From Pseudomonas sp. R28(2017) (GTDB lineage Bacteria > Pseudomonadota > Gammaproteobacteria > Pseudomonadales > Pseudomonadaceae): 64,000 nt of DNA. Every line of letters begins with the position of its first letter. Within the stretch, counting starts at the first letter, position 1. This document shows, piece by piece, positions 33,729 to 42,863 of the stretch. Under the pieces are notes generated by a model, which worked only from the letters and a program-made list of their open reading frames with translations, was not told where the DNA came from and did not search any database. Location: assembly GCF_002112505.1 (NCBI RefSeq), contig NZ_NEHW01000021.1:1-64000 (forward strand). Direction: 5' to 3'. Position numbers and translations under genes: made by a program.

Positions 33729-36700
33729 ATGTTCGAAGCGGCCAGGTTCGGCGACGACATATCGCACACCAGCGCGCTAGGAGGCTTCCTGATCGGGGCT
33801 GCCTTGGGTATCGCACTGGTGGCCACGGTGGCCATCGCCACCTTCACTTGCGGGTTCGGCGTGGCCTTGCTGGCCGGCCTCGCAGCCGGTATCGGAGGCA
33901 GCTTGCTGACCGCCGCCGGAGAGGCGATAGGCAGTATGTTCTCGTCTCCTTCAGGGACGATAACCACTGCCTCACCCAACGTCTTCATCAACAGCCGCAA
34001 GGCCGCCCGGGTCGAGAAGAGCATCGGTGCTTGCGACAAGCACCCAGGGCCGGTGCAGATCGCCGAGGGCTCGACCAACGTCTTCATCAACAGCGTTGCC
34101 GCTGCGCGCAAGGGCGACAAGCTGACTTGCGGCGCGACCATTTCTGGTGGTTCCGATAACGTCATCGTTGGCGGCGGCACCTATCGCTACCTGCCGGTGG
34201 ACGACGAGATTCCGCAGTGGCTGCGTACCACCGTGGACGTACTGATGGCCATCGCCGGTGCCGCCGGTGGTATCGCCCAGTTGATCAAGGCCGGCACCCA
34301 GGCCGGCATGAAAGCGATCATGCCCTGCGCCCTCAAATTCACTGCAGGCTTCGTTGCAGGGGAGGTGGCAAGCCGCTACGTGGTCGAACCCGTGGCACGC
34401 CGAGCCATCGGCGGCCTGGTCGGCAACCCGGTCGACCTCACCACCGGGCGCAAACTGATCCCTGATGAAATCGACTTCAGCCTGCCCGGCCTGATGCCCA
34501 TCGAATGGTCGCGCTTCTACGCCAGCGACCTCACCGTCGACAGCGTGCTCGGCAGCGGCTGGGTGCTGCCCTGGGAACAAAGCCTGCGCCGCCAGGGCTC
34601 ATTCATCTACCTCACCGACAACCAGGGCCGCGAAGTTCCATTCGTGACCCTGCAACCGGGCGAACGCATCTACAACCCGCATGAGCAGGTGTACCTGGTC
34701 TGCACCGAAGGCGGTCACTACCTGCTGCAGACCCTCGACAACCTGTTCTTCTATTTCGGTGAAGTCCCCGACAGCAACACCGAAGTGCCGCTGCAGCGCA
34801 TCGAAAACGCCCTCGGCCACTTCCTGCACTTCACCCGCACGCCCGACGGCACCCTGACCGACATCAGCGCCACCGGCGGCACCCGCATCCACCTGCACTA
34901 CGACAACCCACTGGGTCGCCTGACCGACATCAAGCGCGTGGTCGACAATCAGGCCGTCGAAACCCTCACCCAGTACCGCTACGACGAACATGGCCAGCTG
35001 AGCGCGGTGATCAACCGCAACGGCGACACCGTGCGCAACTTCAGCTACGCCGAAGGCCTGATGGTCACCCACAGCAACGCCCTGGGCCTGGGCTGCCACT
35101 ACCGCTGGGAAATCCTGGGCGATAAACCACGCGTGGTCGAGCACTGGACCAGCGACGGCGAGCACTATCACTTCCGCTACGACCTCGACGCCCGCACCAG
35201 CTGGGCCACCGACGTGCTCGGCCGCGAGCTGGAAGTGCAATACAACGCCGACCACCGTGTCATCGCCAGCCGTGACTACGGTGGCGAGCGTTACGCCATC
35301 GAGCTGGACGAGCAGGGCAACATGGTCGGCCTGGACCTGCCGGACGGCAACCGGCTCGCCTTCCAGTACGACGAATTCGCCCGCCTGCTGGAAGAAACCG
35401 ACCCGCTGGGCCGCAAGACCACCTACGAATATCACCACCTGACCACGCTGGTGACCCAGGTCAGTTATCCGGATGGCAGCACCTGGCGAGCGCGCTACGA
35501 CGACAAGGGCAACCTGCTCGCCGAATTCGATGCCCTCGGCCAGATGACCGAGTACCTCAACAGCGACGACGGCCTGCCGCACACCATCATCGATGCGACC
35601 TACAAGTCCAAGTACCTGTGGTGGAACACCCTGGCCCAGGTCGAGCGTTATCAGGATTGCTCGGGCAAGAGCACTTACTACCGCTACGACGAGCGTCAGC
35701 ACCTGGTCGCGGTGACCGATGCGCTGAACCAGACCACCACCCTGGAGCGCAAGCCGGACGGCGAGGTGGTGCGCATCATTCATCCGGACGGCACGAAGGA
35801 AACCTTCAGCTACAACGTCTACGGCCAGGTGCTCAGCCACACCGACGGCAAGGGCCAGACCACCCGCCTGATGCGCACCGCCCGTGGCCTGCCCAGCAGC
35901 CGCGAGGATGCCAAGGGCCAGCGGGTACGTTACGAGTACGACAAGGCCATCCGCCTGACCGCGCTGGTCAACGAGAACAACGCGGCCTACCGCTTTGCCT
36001 ATGACGCCTCGGACCGACTGAGCGAAGAAGTGCGGGTGGACAACCTGACCCGGCGCTTCAGCTACAACGTCGGTGGCCATCTGACCCGACTGGATGAAAT
36101 CGGCTACGGCGAAAATGCCGAGCGGCCCGAGCGTCACACGCTGTTCGAGCGCGACAGCATTGGCCGCTTGATCGCCAAGCTGAACCGCGATTCACAGCAG
36201 CAGTTCACCTACGACGAAGGCGACCGGCTGCTGAGCATCGAGCGGCATCCGAGTGGACTCGGCAAGCAGCTTGGGGTGACCGAGGAAAAGCTGACGTACA
36301 CCTACGATGTGCTGGGCCGGCTGACGCAAGAAATTACGTTGGAAGGTGCAGTTACCTATGACTATGACCCGCTCAGCAACCTGACCACCCTGACTGTGCC
36401 GGATGGGCGCAAGCTCAACTATTTGTATTACGGTAGTGGGCACCTTCACCAGCTGAACCTGGATGGCCAAGTCATCAGCGACATGGAGCGTGATGACCTG
36501 CACCGCGAGGTGTACCGGACCCAGGGCAAGCTCACCAGTTGTTTCGGTTACGACGCCATGGGGCGCAAGGCCTGGCAGTTTGCTTCGACCTTGCCCGCCG
36601 ACAAGCTGTCGCAGGTGCACAATACCGGCATCAATACCTCACTGCTGGTGGAGCATGCCTACAACCCGATTCACCGTCGCTATCAGTATGATCCGGCGGG

Positions 36701-37943
36701 TGAGCTGGTCCGCACGCTCGACAAGCTGCGGGGCGAGATCAAATACGAGTACGAAGCCAATGGCCAGTTGCGCAGCCGTGATACTGGCTCGCTGGTAGGC
36801 AGTGAAGAGTTCCGCTACGACGCAGCCGCGAACCGTCTGGACTTCAATGCTCGGCAGTTCGACAAGGTCAAGGACAACCGGATCAAGCAGTGGCGCGATC
36901 AGGAATATCGCTACGACCCGTGGGGCAACCTGATCGAGAAGCGCTCGGGGCACAGCAAGCTGCAGCACTTCGCCTATGACTGCGAGAACCGGCTGGTTAA
37001 AGCTGAAAGGTATGTCGGTGGCAGACTGGAGAGCACCGGGCAGTATCGTTATGACAGCCTGGGACGGCGGGTGGCCAAGCAGGCGGAGATCAACGGCGAA
37101 GTCGAGCAGAAGCGCTTCCTCTGGCAAGGCTTGAGGATGTTGCGCGAGGAGACGCCTGGGCAAAGCATCTTGTACCTGTATGAGCCGGGGAGCTATGCGC
37201 CGTTGGCGCGGGTCGACCAGGCAGAAGGGGAAGAACAGAAGCTCTACTACTTCCATACGGACCAGATTGGTACGCCGCTGGAGCTGACCGACAGCGATGG
37301 CAAGATCGTATGGCAGGCGACGTATCGCTCGTGGGGTTCCGTAGAGGGGCTGGCCGTTAGTGATGTCGAACAGAATCTACGATTCCAAGGCCAGTACTTT
37401 GATGGCGAAACTGCGTTGCATTACAATACTTTCCGTTTTTATGACGCAAATGTAGGGCGGTTCATCACACAAGATCCCATTGGTTTAACTGGCGGTTTAA
37501 ATCTTTATCACTACGTCCCCAACCCGATGTCATGGATCGATCCTTGGGGCTGGATGCCATTTTGGAAGCCTTTAAAACCTGATGGCATGGGGCATCATCC
37601 GTTTCCTCGACCTCATGCAAACACGCATGGGTTCCCTGAACTCGGAACCAAACTCGACTCACCTTCATGGTTCCCTAATGAGGTTGATGGTTCTGATAAG
37701 CTTCATCAGCAGTTCCATGATGCGATTAAAAAGGAAGGCGTGCCATTTAATAAGAAATTCGACGGAACATCTGATGATTTGGTTAAGAAGCTGAACAAAG
37801 CTTACGAAGGGTTCCCTCAGAAGGGTACTCTTAAAATTCCTCGTACTGGACAAGTGCTTGCGAAAGATGTGACTATTGGAGAAGCTTTAACTAAGTCGCT
37901 TGGTAAAAGTGGTGGCAGTAATTCAGCAGGAGGGTGCGGTTGA
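33729..37943 (+). CDS. PAAR-Rhs T6SS effector with C-terminal GHH toxin candidate
   Basis: 1404 residues. A prePAAR motif at the start (AARFGDDISHTSALGG) and a membrane region at about 17-65 precede a PAAR domain (about 70-160). A second hydrophobic region lies at about 170-215. The Rhs/YD-repeat cage covers about 230-1260, with YDxxGRL-type repeats throughout. The core ends with ITQDPIGLTGGLNLY and the junction NPMSWIDPWGW (Asp about 1271), the usual self-cleavage site. The last 129 residues are the toxin: GMGHHPFPRPH (His 1289 and 1290) suggests a GHH/HNH-type nuclease; this is unproven. Base composition drops from GC-rich to AT-rich within the junction. The stop overlaps the immunity start (TGATG). 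Confidence 0.93.
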   Translation: MFEAARFGDDISHTSALGGFLIGAALGIALVATVAIATFTCGFGVALLAGLAAGIGGSLLTAAGEAIGSMFSSPSGTITTASPNVFINSRKAARVEKSIGACDKHPGPVQIAEGSTNVFINSVAAARKGDKLTCGATISGGSDNVIVGGGTYRYLPVDDEIPQWLRTTVDVLMAIAGAAGGIAQLIKAGTQAGMKAIMPCALKFTAGFVAGEVASRYVVEPVARRAIGGLVGNPVDLTTGRKLIPDEIDFSLPGLMPIEWSRFYASDLTVDSVLGSGWVLPWEQSLRRQGSFIYLTDNQGREVPFVTLQPGERIYNPHEQVYLVCTEGGHYLLQTLDNLFFYFGEVPDSNTEVPLQRIENALGHFLHFTRTPDGTLTDISATGGTRIHLHYDNPLGRLTDIKRVVDNQAVETLTQYRYDEHGQLSAVINRNGDTVRNFSYAEGLMVTHSNALGLGCHYRWEILGDKPRVVEHWTSDGEHYHFRYDLDARTSWATDVLGRELEVQYNADHRVIASRDYGGERYAIELDEQGNMVGLDLPDGNRLAFQYDEFARLLEETDPLGRKTTYEYHHLTTLVTQVSYPDGSTWRARYDDKGNLLAEFDALGQMTEYLNSDDGLPHTIIDATYKSKYLWWNTLAQVERYQDCSGKSTYYRYDERQHLVAVTDALNQTTTLERKPDGEVVRIIHPDGTKETFSYNVYGQVLSHTDGKGQTTRLMRTARGLPSSREDAKGQRVRYEYDKAIRLTALVNENNAAYRFAYDASDRLSEEVRVDNLTRRFSYNVGGHLTRLDEIGYGENAERPERHTLFERDSIGRLIAKLNRDSQQQFTYDEGDRLLSIERHPSGLGKQLGVTEEKLTYTYDVLGRLTQEITLEGAVTYDYDPLSNLTTLTVPDGRKLNYLYYGSGHLHQLNLDGQVISDMERDDLHREVYRTQGKLTSCFGYDAMGRKAWQFASTLPADKLSQVHNTGINTSLLVEHAYNPIHRRYQYDPAGELVRTLDKLRGEIKYEYEANGQLRSRDTGSLVGSEEFRYDAAANRLDFNARQFDKVKDNRIKQWRDQEYRYDPWGNLIEKRSGHSKLQHFAYDCENRLVKAERYVGGRLESTGQYRYDSLGRRVAKQAEINGEVEQKRFLWQGLRMLREETPGQSILYLYEPGSYAPLARVDQAEGEEQKLYYFHTDQIGTPLELTDSDGKIVWQATYRSWGSVEGLAVSDVEQNLRFQGQYFDGETALHYNTFRFYDANVGRFITQDPIGLTGGLNLYHYVPNPMSWIDPWGWMPFWKPLKPDGMGHHPFPRPHANTHGFPELGTKLDSPSWFPNEVDGSDKLHQQFHDAIKKEGVPFNKKFDGTSDDLVKKLNKAYEGFPQKGTLKIPRTGQVLAKDVTIGEALTKSLGKSGGSNSAGGCG
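35077..35778 (+). repeat. Donor copy of a 702-bp rhs core duplication
   Basis: This part of the rhs core is repeated at 39604-40305 with a constant offset of 4527 bases and no gaps. I counted about 16 mismatches by eye (roughly 98 percent identity), mostly third-codon changes. A second short match, 35922-35952 with 40321-40351, shows that the copy lacks about 143 bases present here. The repeat can serve as a recombination site to swap the downstream toxin-immunity module. Confidence 0.9.
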
Positions 37944-38509
37944 TGAAGCGAAGTGCATTGGTGGAATTGTATTCCCCTGGAATTGTTTTGTTCGATCCGG
38001 TGATGCTGGCGAAGTTTTTAAAAGATTGGAGCGTGGCAGATAGTAATATTTTCAATGCGTTCTTGCAGGACGAGAATTTAGGGCGTCAAGCGATTGAGCA
38101 GGGAGTGGTTTGCCCAATCTATCAGATTTCTGAAAATGAGTATGCGGTGTTTGTAGAGGGTGGAGGTGAGATGGCAGGCGGTTTGCCGGAGCCGGTTTTC
38201 GTGCATTCAGGTCTGCCCCTGAGAATAGCTTCTGGCATCATGATTGTTTCAGATCTCAATGCCCTGCTTGATTGGGATGAAGGCTTTTTCTTGAATTACA
38301 AGGCTGAATTTAGCTCGCGCCTCCCTAATAATGATTACATAGATGTCCGTCCGGGGGATTATAGTTTGTCTGTTAAAGGCTATAAGAGTCTCGGTGGATA
38401 CGGTTCGGATTTTGGGTATGGGCTAGATTTTACTTCTGTTCAAACTTTGCCAAGGGTTGGAAGTGACGCATCTGTGAGTGATCTAGATTTTGAATTGGTC
38501 ACTCGGTGA
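37943..38509 (+). CDS. Immunity protein of the Rhs toxin
   Basis: 188 residues, soluble and acidic. Its ATG overlaps the rhs stop (TGATG), with AGGAGG at 37928-37933, so it is made in step with the toxin. Base composition is AT-rich like the toxin end. I do not recognise the family. Position and coupling make it the cognate immunity protein; a soluble cytoplasmic immunity fits a nuclease-type toxin. Confidence 0.75.
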   Translation: MKRSALVELYSPGIVLFDPVMLAKFLKDWSVADSNIFNAFLQDENLGRQAIEQGVVCPIYQISENEYAVFVEGGGEMAGGLPEPVFVHSGLPLRIASGIMIVSDLNALLDWDEGFFLNYKAEFSSRLPNNDYIDVRPGDYSLSVKGYKSLGGYGSDFGYGLDFTSVQTLPRVGSDASVSDLDFELVTR

Positions 38510-38832
38510 TGTCATAGTCACGCGACCGGGACTGTAGATTCAGTTGAATGGAAACTCGAATATTATCTGGGGAGTAGGCTTACGAGTGTAGTGATCTTAA
38601 GGTTCAATTCAGATAGCCTTTTCTGGTCCGCACTCTGCTTTCCATGTCCTGTCTAGCATTTCGAGGATTACAGAGGGTTAGAGGGGGCACGAATAGACAG
38701 GGCCATCCGCTAGGCAGCGTTGGGTCAATAAGAATAGTGCGACCTACTGTTTAGTAAATGGCGTATTGAACCGTCTAAACGGCGAGTACCCGGATCACCG
38801 CGCTAAATTAAAATTCTGTTCTGGGGCAGGTT
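38510..38832. other. AT-rich spacer within the rhs island
   Basis: 323 bases of low GC with no coding frame I trust. It separates the rhs immunity gene from the next immunity candidate. It may be a decayed toxin remnant, as expected between immunity genes left behind by successive toxin replacement, but I could not match it to anything else in the window. Confidence 0.4.
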
Positions 38833-39387
38833 GTGGCTAAGAATTTTATATTGACTATTTCAGACGAGTATCCGGAAGGTTACTGGCTCAAGATGAAGAT
38901 GCTGTCGGGTCAGGATTCAGGAATATTTAAGGGGGGAGTGGTTGTAGATAATGGCATAAAAGTTTGCTTCGAGGTGGTAAAGAAAGTTAGCGCCTCAAGG
39001 CTGTTGGTTTATGACTTCTTCTTTAGCGATGGTCCCAATTTGATCTCGCCACGGCTTCATGAACTGATGAGTCGAGAAAATATTTCTGGTGTTCAGTTTG
39101 TAGATGCCGATCTAGTGCTGGATGGGGAGTCTCATGCCGGCTACAAAATATTAAATGTAATAGATAGGTCGCCTGCATTTAACTTGAAAGAATCAGTAAG
39201 TGAGCCATTGCTTAGCTATATGCCAGATGGTCCTAGATGGTTCAGCAAGATTGTTTTGGATGATAATGCTGATCTCTCTAGTGATATTGTTAGGGCTGAA
39301 GAAGAAAGTGCTACGATTGTAGTGGTTGCTCGCGTTAAATCTGTTTTCGAGAGTAACTCAATCCGTGGCGTGCAGTTCACGGTGTAG
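38833..39387 (+). CDS. Imm11/DUF1629-like orphan immunity candidate
   Basis: 184 residues from GTG 38833; a TTG at 38831 is out of frame and no ATG is available near it. The segment SPRLHELMSRENISGVQFVDADLV, YKILNVIDRSPAFNLKES resembles the DUF1629/Imm11 pattern in which a last-choice residue region is followed by a short LNV strand. AT-rich composition matches the rhs tip. No toxin precedes it directly, so it looks like an immunity gene displaced from an earlier Rhs C-terminus. Family assignment is tentative. Confidence 0.55.
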   Translation: MAKNFILTISDEYPEGYWLKMKMLSGQDSGIFKGGVVVDNGIKVCFEVVKKVSASRLLVYDFFFSDGPNLISPRLHELMSRENISGVQFVDADLVLDGESHAGYKILNVIDRSPAFNLKESVSEPLLSYMPDGPRWFSKIVLDDNADLSSDIVRAEEESATIVVVARVKSVFESNSIRGVQFTV

Positions 39388-39536
39388 ATAGCGTAGGCTT
39401 GACATTGTTTGGGGATGTTTTTTGCTGAGGTGTAATTTAGATTTAGATTAATGCGGCTAATTTGAAGTTATCTGGTCTTTAATAATTGATATTTTTAATT
39501 GGTTCTACTGAGGTACTGGTGGAACCATATTCTTGA

Positions 39537-40361
39537 GTGGCATATCTTGGCAAGTGCAACAGGCCGCACAAGCGAGGATATCTGGTCACTTGTACAGACC
39601 CCGACGCCCTGGGCCTGGGCTGCCACTACCGTTGGGAAACCCTCGGCGATAAACCACGCGTGGTCGAGCACTGGACCAGCGATGGCGAGCACTACCATTT
39701 CCGCTACGACCTCGATGCCCGCACCAGCTGGGCCACCGACGTGCTCGGCCGCGAGCTGGAAGTGCAATACAACGCCGACCACCGTGTCATCGCCAGCCGT
39801 GACTACGGTGGCGAGCGTTACGCCATCGAGCTGGACGAGCAGGGCAACATGGTCGGCCTCGACCTGCCAGACGGCAACCGGCTCGCCTTCCAGTACGACG
39901 AATTCGCCCGCCTGCTGGAAGAAACTGACCCGCTGGGCCGCAAGACCACCTACGAATATCACCACCTGACCACGCTGGTGACCCAGGTCAGTTATCCGGA
40001 TGGCAGCACCTGGCGAGCGCACTACGACGACAAGGGCAACCTGCTCGCCGAATTCGATGCCCTCGGCCAGATGACCGAGTACCTCAACAGCGACGACGGC
40101 CTGCCGCACACCATCATCGATGCGACCTACAAGTCCAAGTACCTGTGGTGGAACACCCTGGCCCAGGTCGAGCGTTATCAGGATTGCTCGGGCAAGAGCA
40201 CCTACTACCGCTACGACGAACGTCAGCACCTGGTAGCGGTGACCGATGCGCTGAGCCAGACCACCACCCTGGAGCGCAAGCCGGACGGTGAGGTGGTGCG
40301 CATCAGCCAACCGAAGTGCACGGGTGCGCTACGAGTACGACAAGGCCATCCTCGCGAATAA
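39537..40361 (+). pseudogene. Truncated rhs core fragment (displaced rhs)
   Basis: The frame is open for 274 residues but has no prePAAR, PAAR, junction or toxin. Bases 39604-40305 copy 35077-35778 of the full rhs gene at constant offset. A 31-base block (40321-40351) then matches 35922-35952, followed by an early stop, showing an internal deletion. Bases 39537-39603 are AT-rich junk that adds about 20 unrelated residues (MAYLGKCNRPHKRG). No ribosome site is evident. It is best read as the remnant left when a new toxin-immunity module was inserted by recombination. Confidence 0.88.
39604..40305 (+). repeat. Second copy of the 702-bp rhs core duplication
   Basis: Gap-free match to 35077-35778 at offset 4527 with about 16 mismatches by eye. 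Its ends are abrupt: non-homologous AT-rich DNA on the left and a deletion junction on the right. Confidence 0.9.
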
Positions 40362-40391
40362 ATAGTGGTTGTCAGGCATGGCGCTAGACGG

Positions 40392-40434
40392 CACGGGCTG
40401 CGCCCGTGTTCGCGGGCAAGCCCGCTCCCACAGG
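40392..40434. repeat. REP element with adjoining hairpin
   Basis: A perfect 7-bp stem, CACGGGC/GCCCGTG (40392-40398 and 40402-40408), abuts a P. putida-type REP (40407-40434) containing the GCGGGC/GCCCGC palindrome and the CTCCCACAGG tail. It lies between the rhs remnant and arfB, marking the edge of the effector island. Confidence 0.8.
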
Positions 40435-40570
40435 TTTCGCGTCAGTCCTTGGAAACTGGGCAAGCACCTGGGATCAGACGACTGCCACTTTGCAAGGTCA
40501 GCGCACTAGGGCGTCTCGATCGTGCAGTTGAGGCCAAACGCGTTTTGTTCTGTGAGCAAGCAGCCAAGGC

Positions 40571-40579
40571 TGTGATAAT
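40571..40579 (+). promoter_or_regulatory. Possible extended -10 promoter of arfB
   Basis: TGTGATAAT at 40571-40579 fits an extended -10 (TGN plus a TATAAT-like hexamer), 25 bases before the arfB ATG. No good -35 hexamer is visible at 17 bases. It is a weak call. Confidence 0.3.
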
Positions 40580-40604
40580 GGAGGGCAATCACAAGGGCCA
40601 TGCC

Positions 40605-41018
40605 ATGCTGACCATCTCTAACACCGTGCATCTGCCCGATGCCGACATCGAACTGACCTACATCCGCGCGCAAGGCGCAGGTGGGCAGAACGTCAACAAG
40701 GTGTCCAGCGCCGTGCACCTGCGCTTCGACATTCCCGCCTCGTCGCTACCCGCGTTTTACAAGGAGCGGCTGCTGGCGCTGCGTGACAGTCGTATCACCG
40801 GCGACGGCGTGCTGATCATCAAGGCCCAGCAGTACCGCACCCAGGAGCAGAACCGCACTGACGCACTGGCGCGTCTTGCCGAGTTGATCATCGCTGCCGG
40901 CAGGACCGAGAAAAAACGCCGCCCCACCAAGCCGACCCTCGGCTCGAAGACCCGTCGCCTCGAAGGAAAAGCCAGGCGCAGCTCGGTAAAGGCGGGGCGG
41001 GGCAAGGTGGAGTTCTAG
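40605..41018 (+). CDS. arfB: ArfB, alternative ribosome-rescue peptidyl-tRNA hydrolase
   Basis: 137 residues with the release-factor-like catalytic domain: RAQGAGGQNVNKVSSAV carries the GGQ hydrolysis motif. The C-terminal tail is Lys/Arg-rich (KKRRPTKPTLGSKTRRLEGKARR) and would enter the empty mRNA channel of stalled ribosomes. It frees ribosomes stalled on mRNA ends without a stop codon. The ATG at 40605 has AAGGG 7 bases upstream; an in-frame ATG at 40578 is poorer. Length matches the family. Confidence 0.95.
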   Translation: MLTISNTVHLPDADIELTYIRAQGAGGQNVNKVSSAVHLRFDIPASSLPAFYKERLLALRDSRITGDGVLIIKAQQYRTQEQNRTDALARLAELIIAAGRTEKKRRPTKPTLGSKTRRLEGKARRSSVKAGRGKVEF

Positions 41019-41111
41019 GTCTCTGTGAAGTCCCGAAAAACCAACCGTCGCTTTCCCGGTTGATCGGAGCGCATGGAGGCATCGGTACAGTGAATTCAAA
41101 CGGAGTTCCAA

Positions 41112-41462
41112 ATGCCCTCAAGGACGACCAAGCGCAAGAAAAAACCACCGCACCCCGGCGGTGAAGTACACGATTACCTGGTAGAAATGGATTTCTGGGT
41201 CAAGTGCGCCTACCTGTTCACGCCGGCTTTCCTGGCGCTTTTTGGCGGCCTGGATGCTGTGGGAATAGCCCTCTTCATCTACCCCGTGATCAGCATCATC
41301 TACTTCATCATCCGCCACCGTTTTTTGAAAAGCCTACCGCCGGAGAAGCTGGTCCATGTGGTGCCCTGGAGTCATATCTATGAGGGGCGGAGCATATCCA
41401 TGATCATCCTGAACCTCTGGGTACTGGCGGGTGGATACGCACTCTACAATCACTTTTTCTAA
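41112..41462 (+). CDS. Small membrane protein, unknown
   Basis: 116 residues: a basic, proline-rich N-terminus (MPSRTTKRKKKPPHPGG), then a long hydrophobic region that could form two helices (about 32-66), a short polar loop, and a last helix at about 96-114. GGAG lies 7 bases before the ATG. I do not recognise it. It stands alone between arfB and the M20 hydrolase. Confidence 0.7.
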   Translation: MPSRTTKRKKKPPHPGGEVHDYLVEMDFWVKCAYLFTPAFLALFGGLDAVGIALFIYPVISIIYFIIRHRFLKSLPPEKLVHVVPWSHIYEGRSISMIILNLWVLAGGYALYNHFF

Positions 41463-41602
41463 GTGGTTCCACTGCGTGGAACCACATTCGTTTGTACTCC
41501 CTCGCCACTCGCGCTTATCTGTCGCCAAGCACGACCTGCCTTTCCCGTCGTGATCTCAAGCGAACAACAAGAACGGGACCCACCCGCGCGAGGAGATTTC
41601 CC

Positions 41603-42778
41603 ATGCAGCGACACCAGCACATCCTGGCCTGGCTCAACGACGTGGCCAGCGACTTGCAAGCCATCCGCCACGATATCCACGCTCACCCTGAACTCGGTTT
41701 CGAAGAAAGCCGCACCTCGGCCCTGGTGGCCACGCTGCTGCAGCAGTGGGGCTACGAGGTACACACCGGTATCGGCAAGACCGGTGTGGTCGGTGTGCTG
41801 CGCATTGGCAGCAGCCCGCGCAAGCTGGGGCTGCGTGCCGACATGGACGCGCTGCCGATCGACGAGGCCACCGGTGCCGCCTACAGCAGCCGCCACCAGG
41901 GCTGCATGCACGCCTGTGGCCACGATGGCCACACCACCATGCTGCTGGGCGCGGCGCGCTACCTGGCGGCGACGCGCCAGTTCGATGGCACGCTGACGCT
42001 GATCTTCCAGCCGGCCGAGGAGGGCCAGGGCGGTGCTGAGGCGATGCTCGCCGATGGGCTGCTGGAGCGCTTCCCCTGCGATGCGCTGTTCGGCATGCAC
42101 AACATGCCGGGGCTGCCGGCCGGGCATCTGGGCTTTCGCGAGGGGCCGATGATGGCCTCGCAGGATCTGCTGACGGTCACCATCGAGGGTGTCGGCGGGC
42201 ATGGTTCGATGCCACACCTGACGGTCGACCCGCTGGTGGCGGCGGCCAGTGTGGTGATGGCGCTGCAGACGGTGGTGGCGCGCAACATCGATGCCCAGGA
42301 GGCGGCGGTGGTCACGGTCGGCGCGCTGCAGGCGGGCGAGGCGGCCAATGTGATTCCGCAGCAGGCGCTGCTGCGCCTGAGCCTGCGCGCGCTGGATGCC
42401 CAGGTGCGGGCGCAGACCCTGGAGCGGGTGCGGGCGATCATCGTCAGCCAGGCCGAAAGCTTTGGCTGCACTGCCCGCATCGAGCACCGCCCGGCGTACC
42501 CGGTACTGGTCAACCATGCCGCGGAAAACGCCTTTGCCCAGCAGGTGGGTGAAGCGCTGCTGGGCGCCGACAAGGTCGATGGCAACACCCGCAAGCTGAT
42601 GGGCAGCGAGGACTTTGCCTGGATGCTGCAGCGCTGCCCGGGCGCCTACCTGTTCATCGGCAACGGCGTGCAGCGGCCGATGGTGCACAACCCTGCGTAC
42701 GACTTCAACGACGACATCCTGCTGACCGGCGCCGCCTACTGGGGCGCGCTGACCGAGAGCTGGCTCAAGCCGGCCTGA
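41603..42778 (+). CDS. M20-family metal-dependent amidohydrolase (hippurate hydrolase type)
   Basis: 391 residues. Metal site and catalytic motifs of M20/amidohydrolase enzymes are present: HDIHAHPELGFEE, GLRADMDALPI, MHACGHDGHTTMLLGAA, QPAEEGQGGAEAML, and GHGSMPH in the dimerisation domain. Such enzymes remove the acyl group from N-acylamino acids or similar amides in the cytoplasm. The ATG at 41603 has AGGAG 7 bases upstream. It is followed by an MHS transporter and an amidase, suggesting use of an amide or N-acyl substrate. The exact substrate cannot be read from sequence. Confidence 0.92.
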   Translation: MQRHQHILAWLNDVASDLQAIRHDIHAHPELGFEESRTSALVATLLQQWGYEVHTGIGKTGVVGVLRIGSSPRKLGLRADMDALPIDEATGAAYSSRHQGCMHACGHDGHTTMLLGAARYLAATRQFDGTLTLIFQPAEEGQGGAEAMLADGLLERFPCDALFGMHNMPGLPAGHLGFREGPMMASQDLLTVTIEGVGGHGSMPHLTVDPLVAAASVVMALQTVVARNIDAQEAAVVTVGALQAGEAANVIPQQALLRLSLRALDAQVRAQTLERVRAIIVSQAESFGCTARIEHRPAYPVLVNHAAENAFAQQVGEALLGADKVDGNTRKLMGSEDFAWMLQRCPGAYLFIGNGVQRPMVHNPAYDFNDDILLTGAAYWGALTESWLKPA

Positions 42779-42863
42779 TTCCCCCTGTATTGACGACTGC
42801 CGCTGGTAACCCGGGCGCCGCTGCGCCGGGGTGATCACTTGAACAGAAGATGGAGTGTTCCGC

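Noticed and set aside
3238..40361. Prophage interpretation of Hcp, VgrG and gp25-like genes
   Set aside because: TssJ-TssM membrane complex and ClpV are T6SS-specific; no capsid, terminase or lysis genes.
42819..42842. GC-rich imperfect stem between M20 hydrolase and MHS transporter genes
   Set aside because: The stem has a bulge and no U-run; not a convincing terminator.
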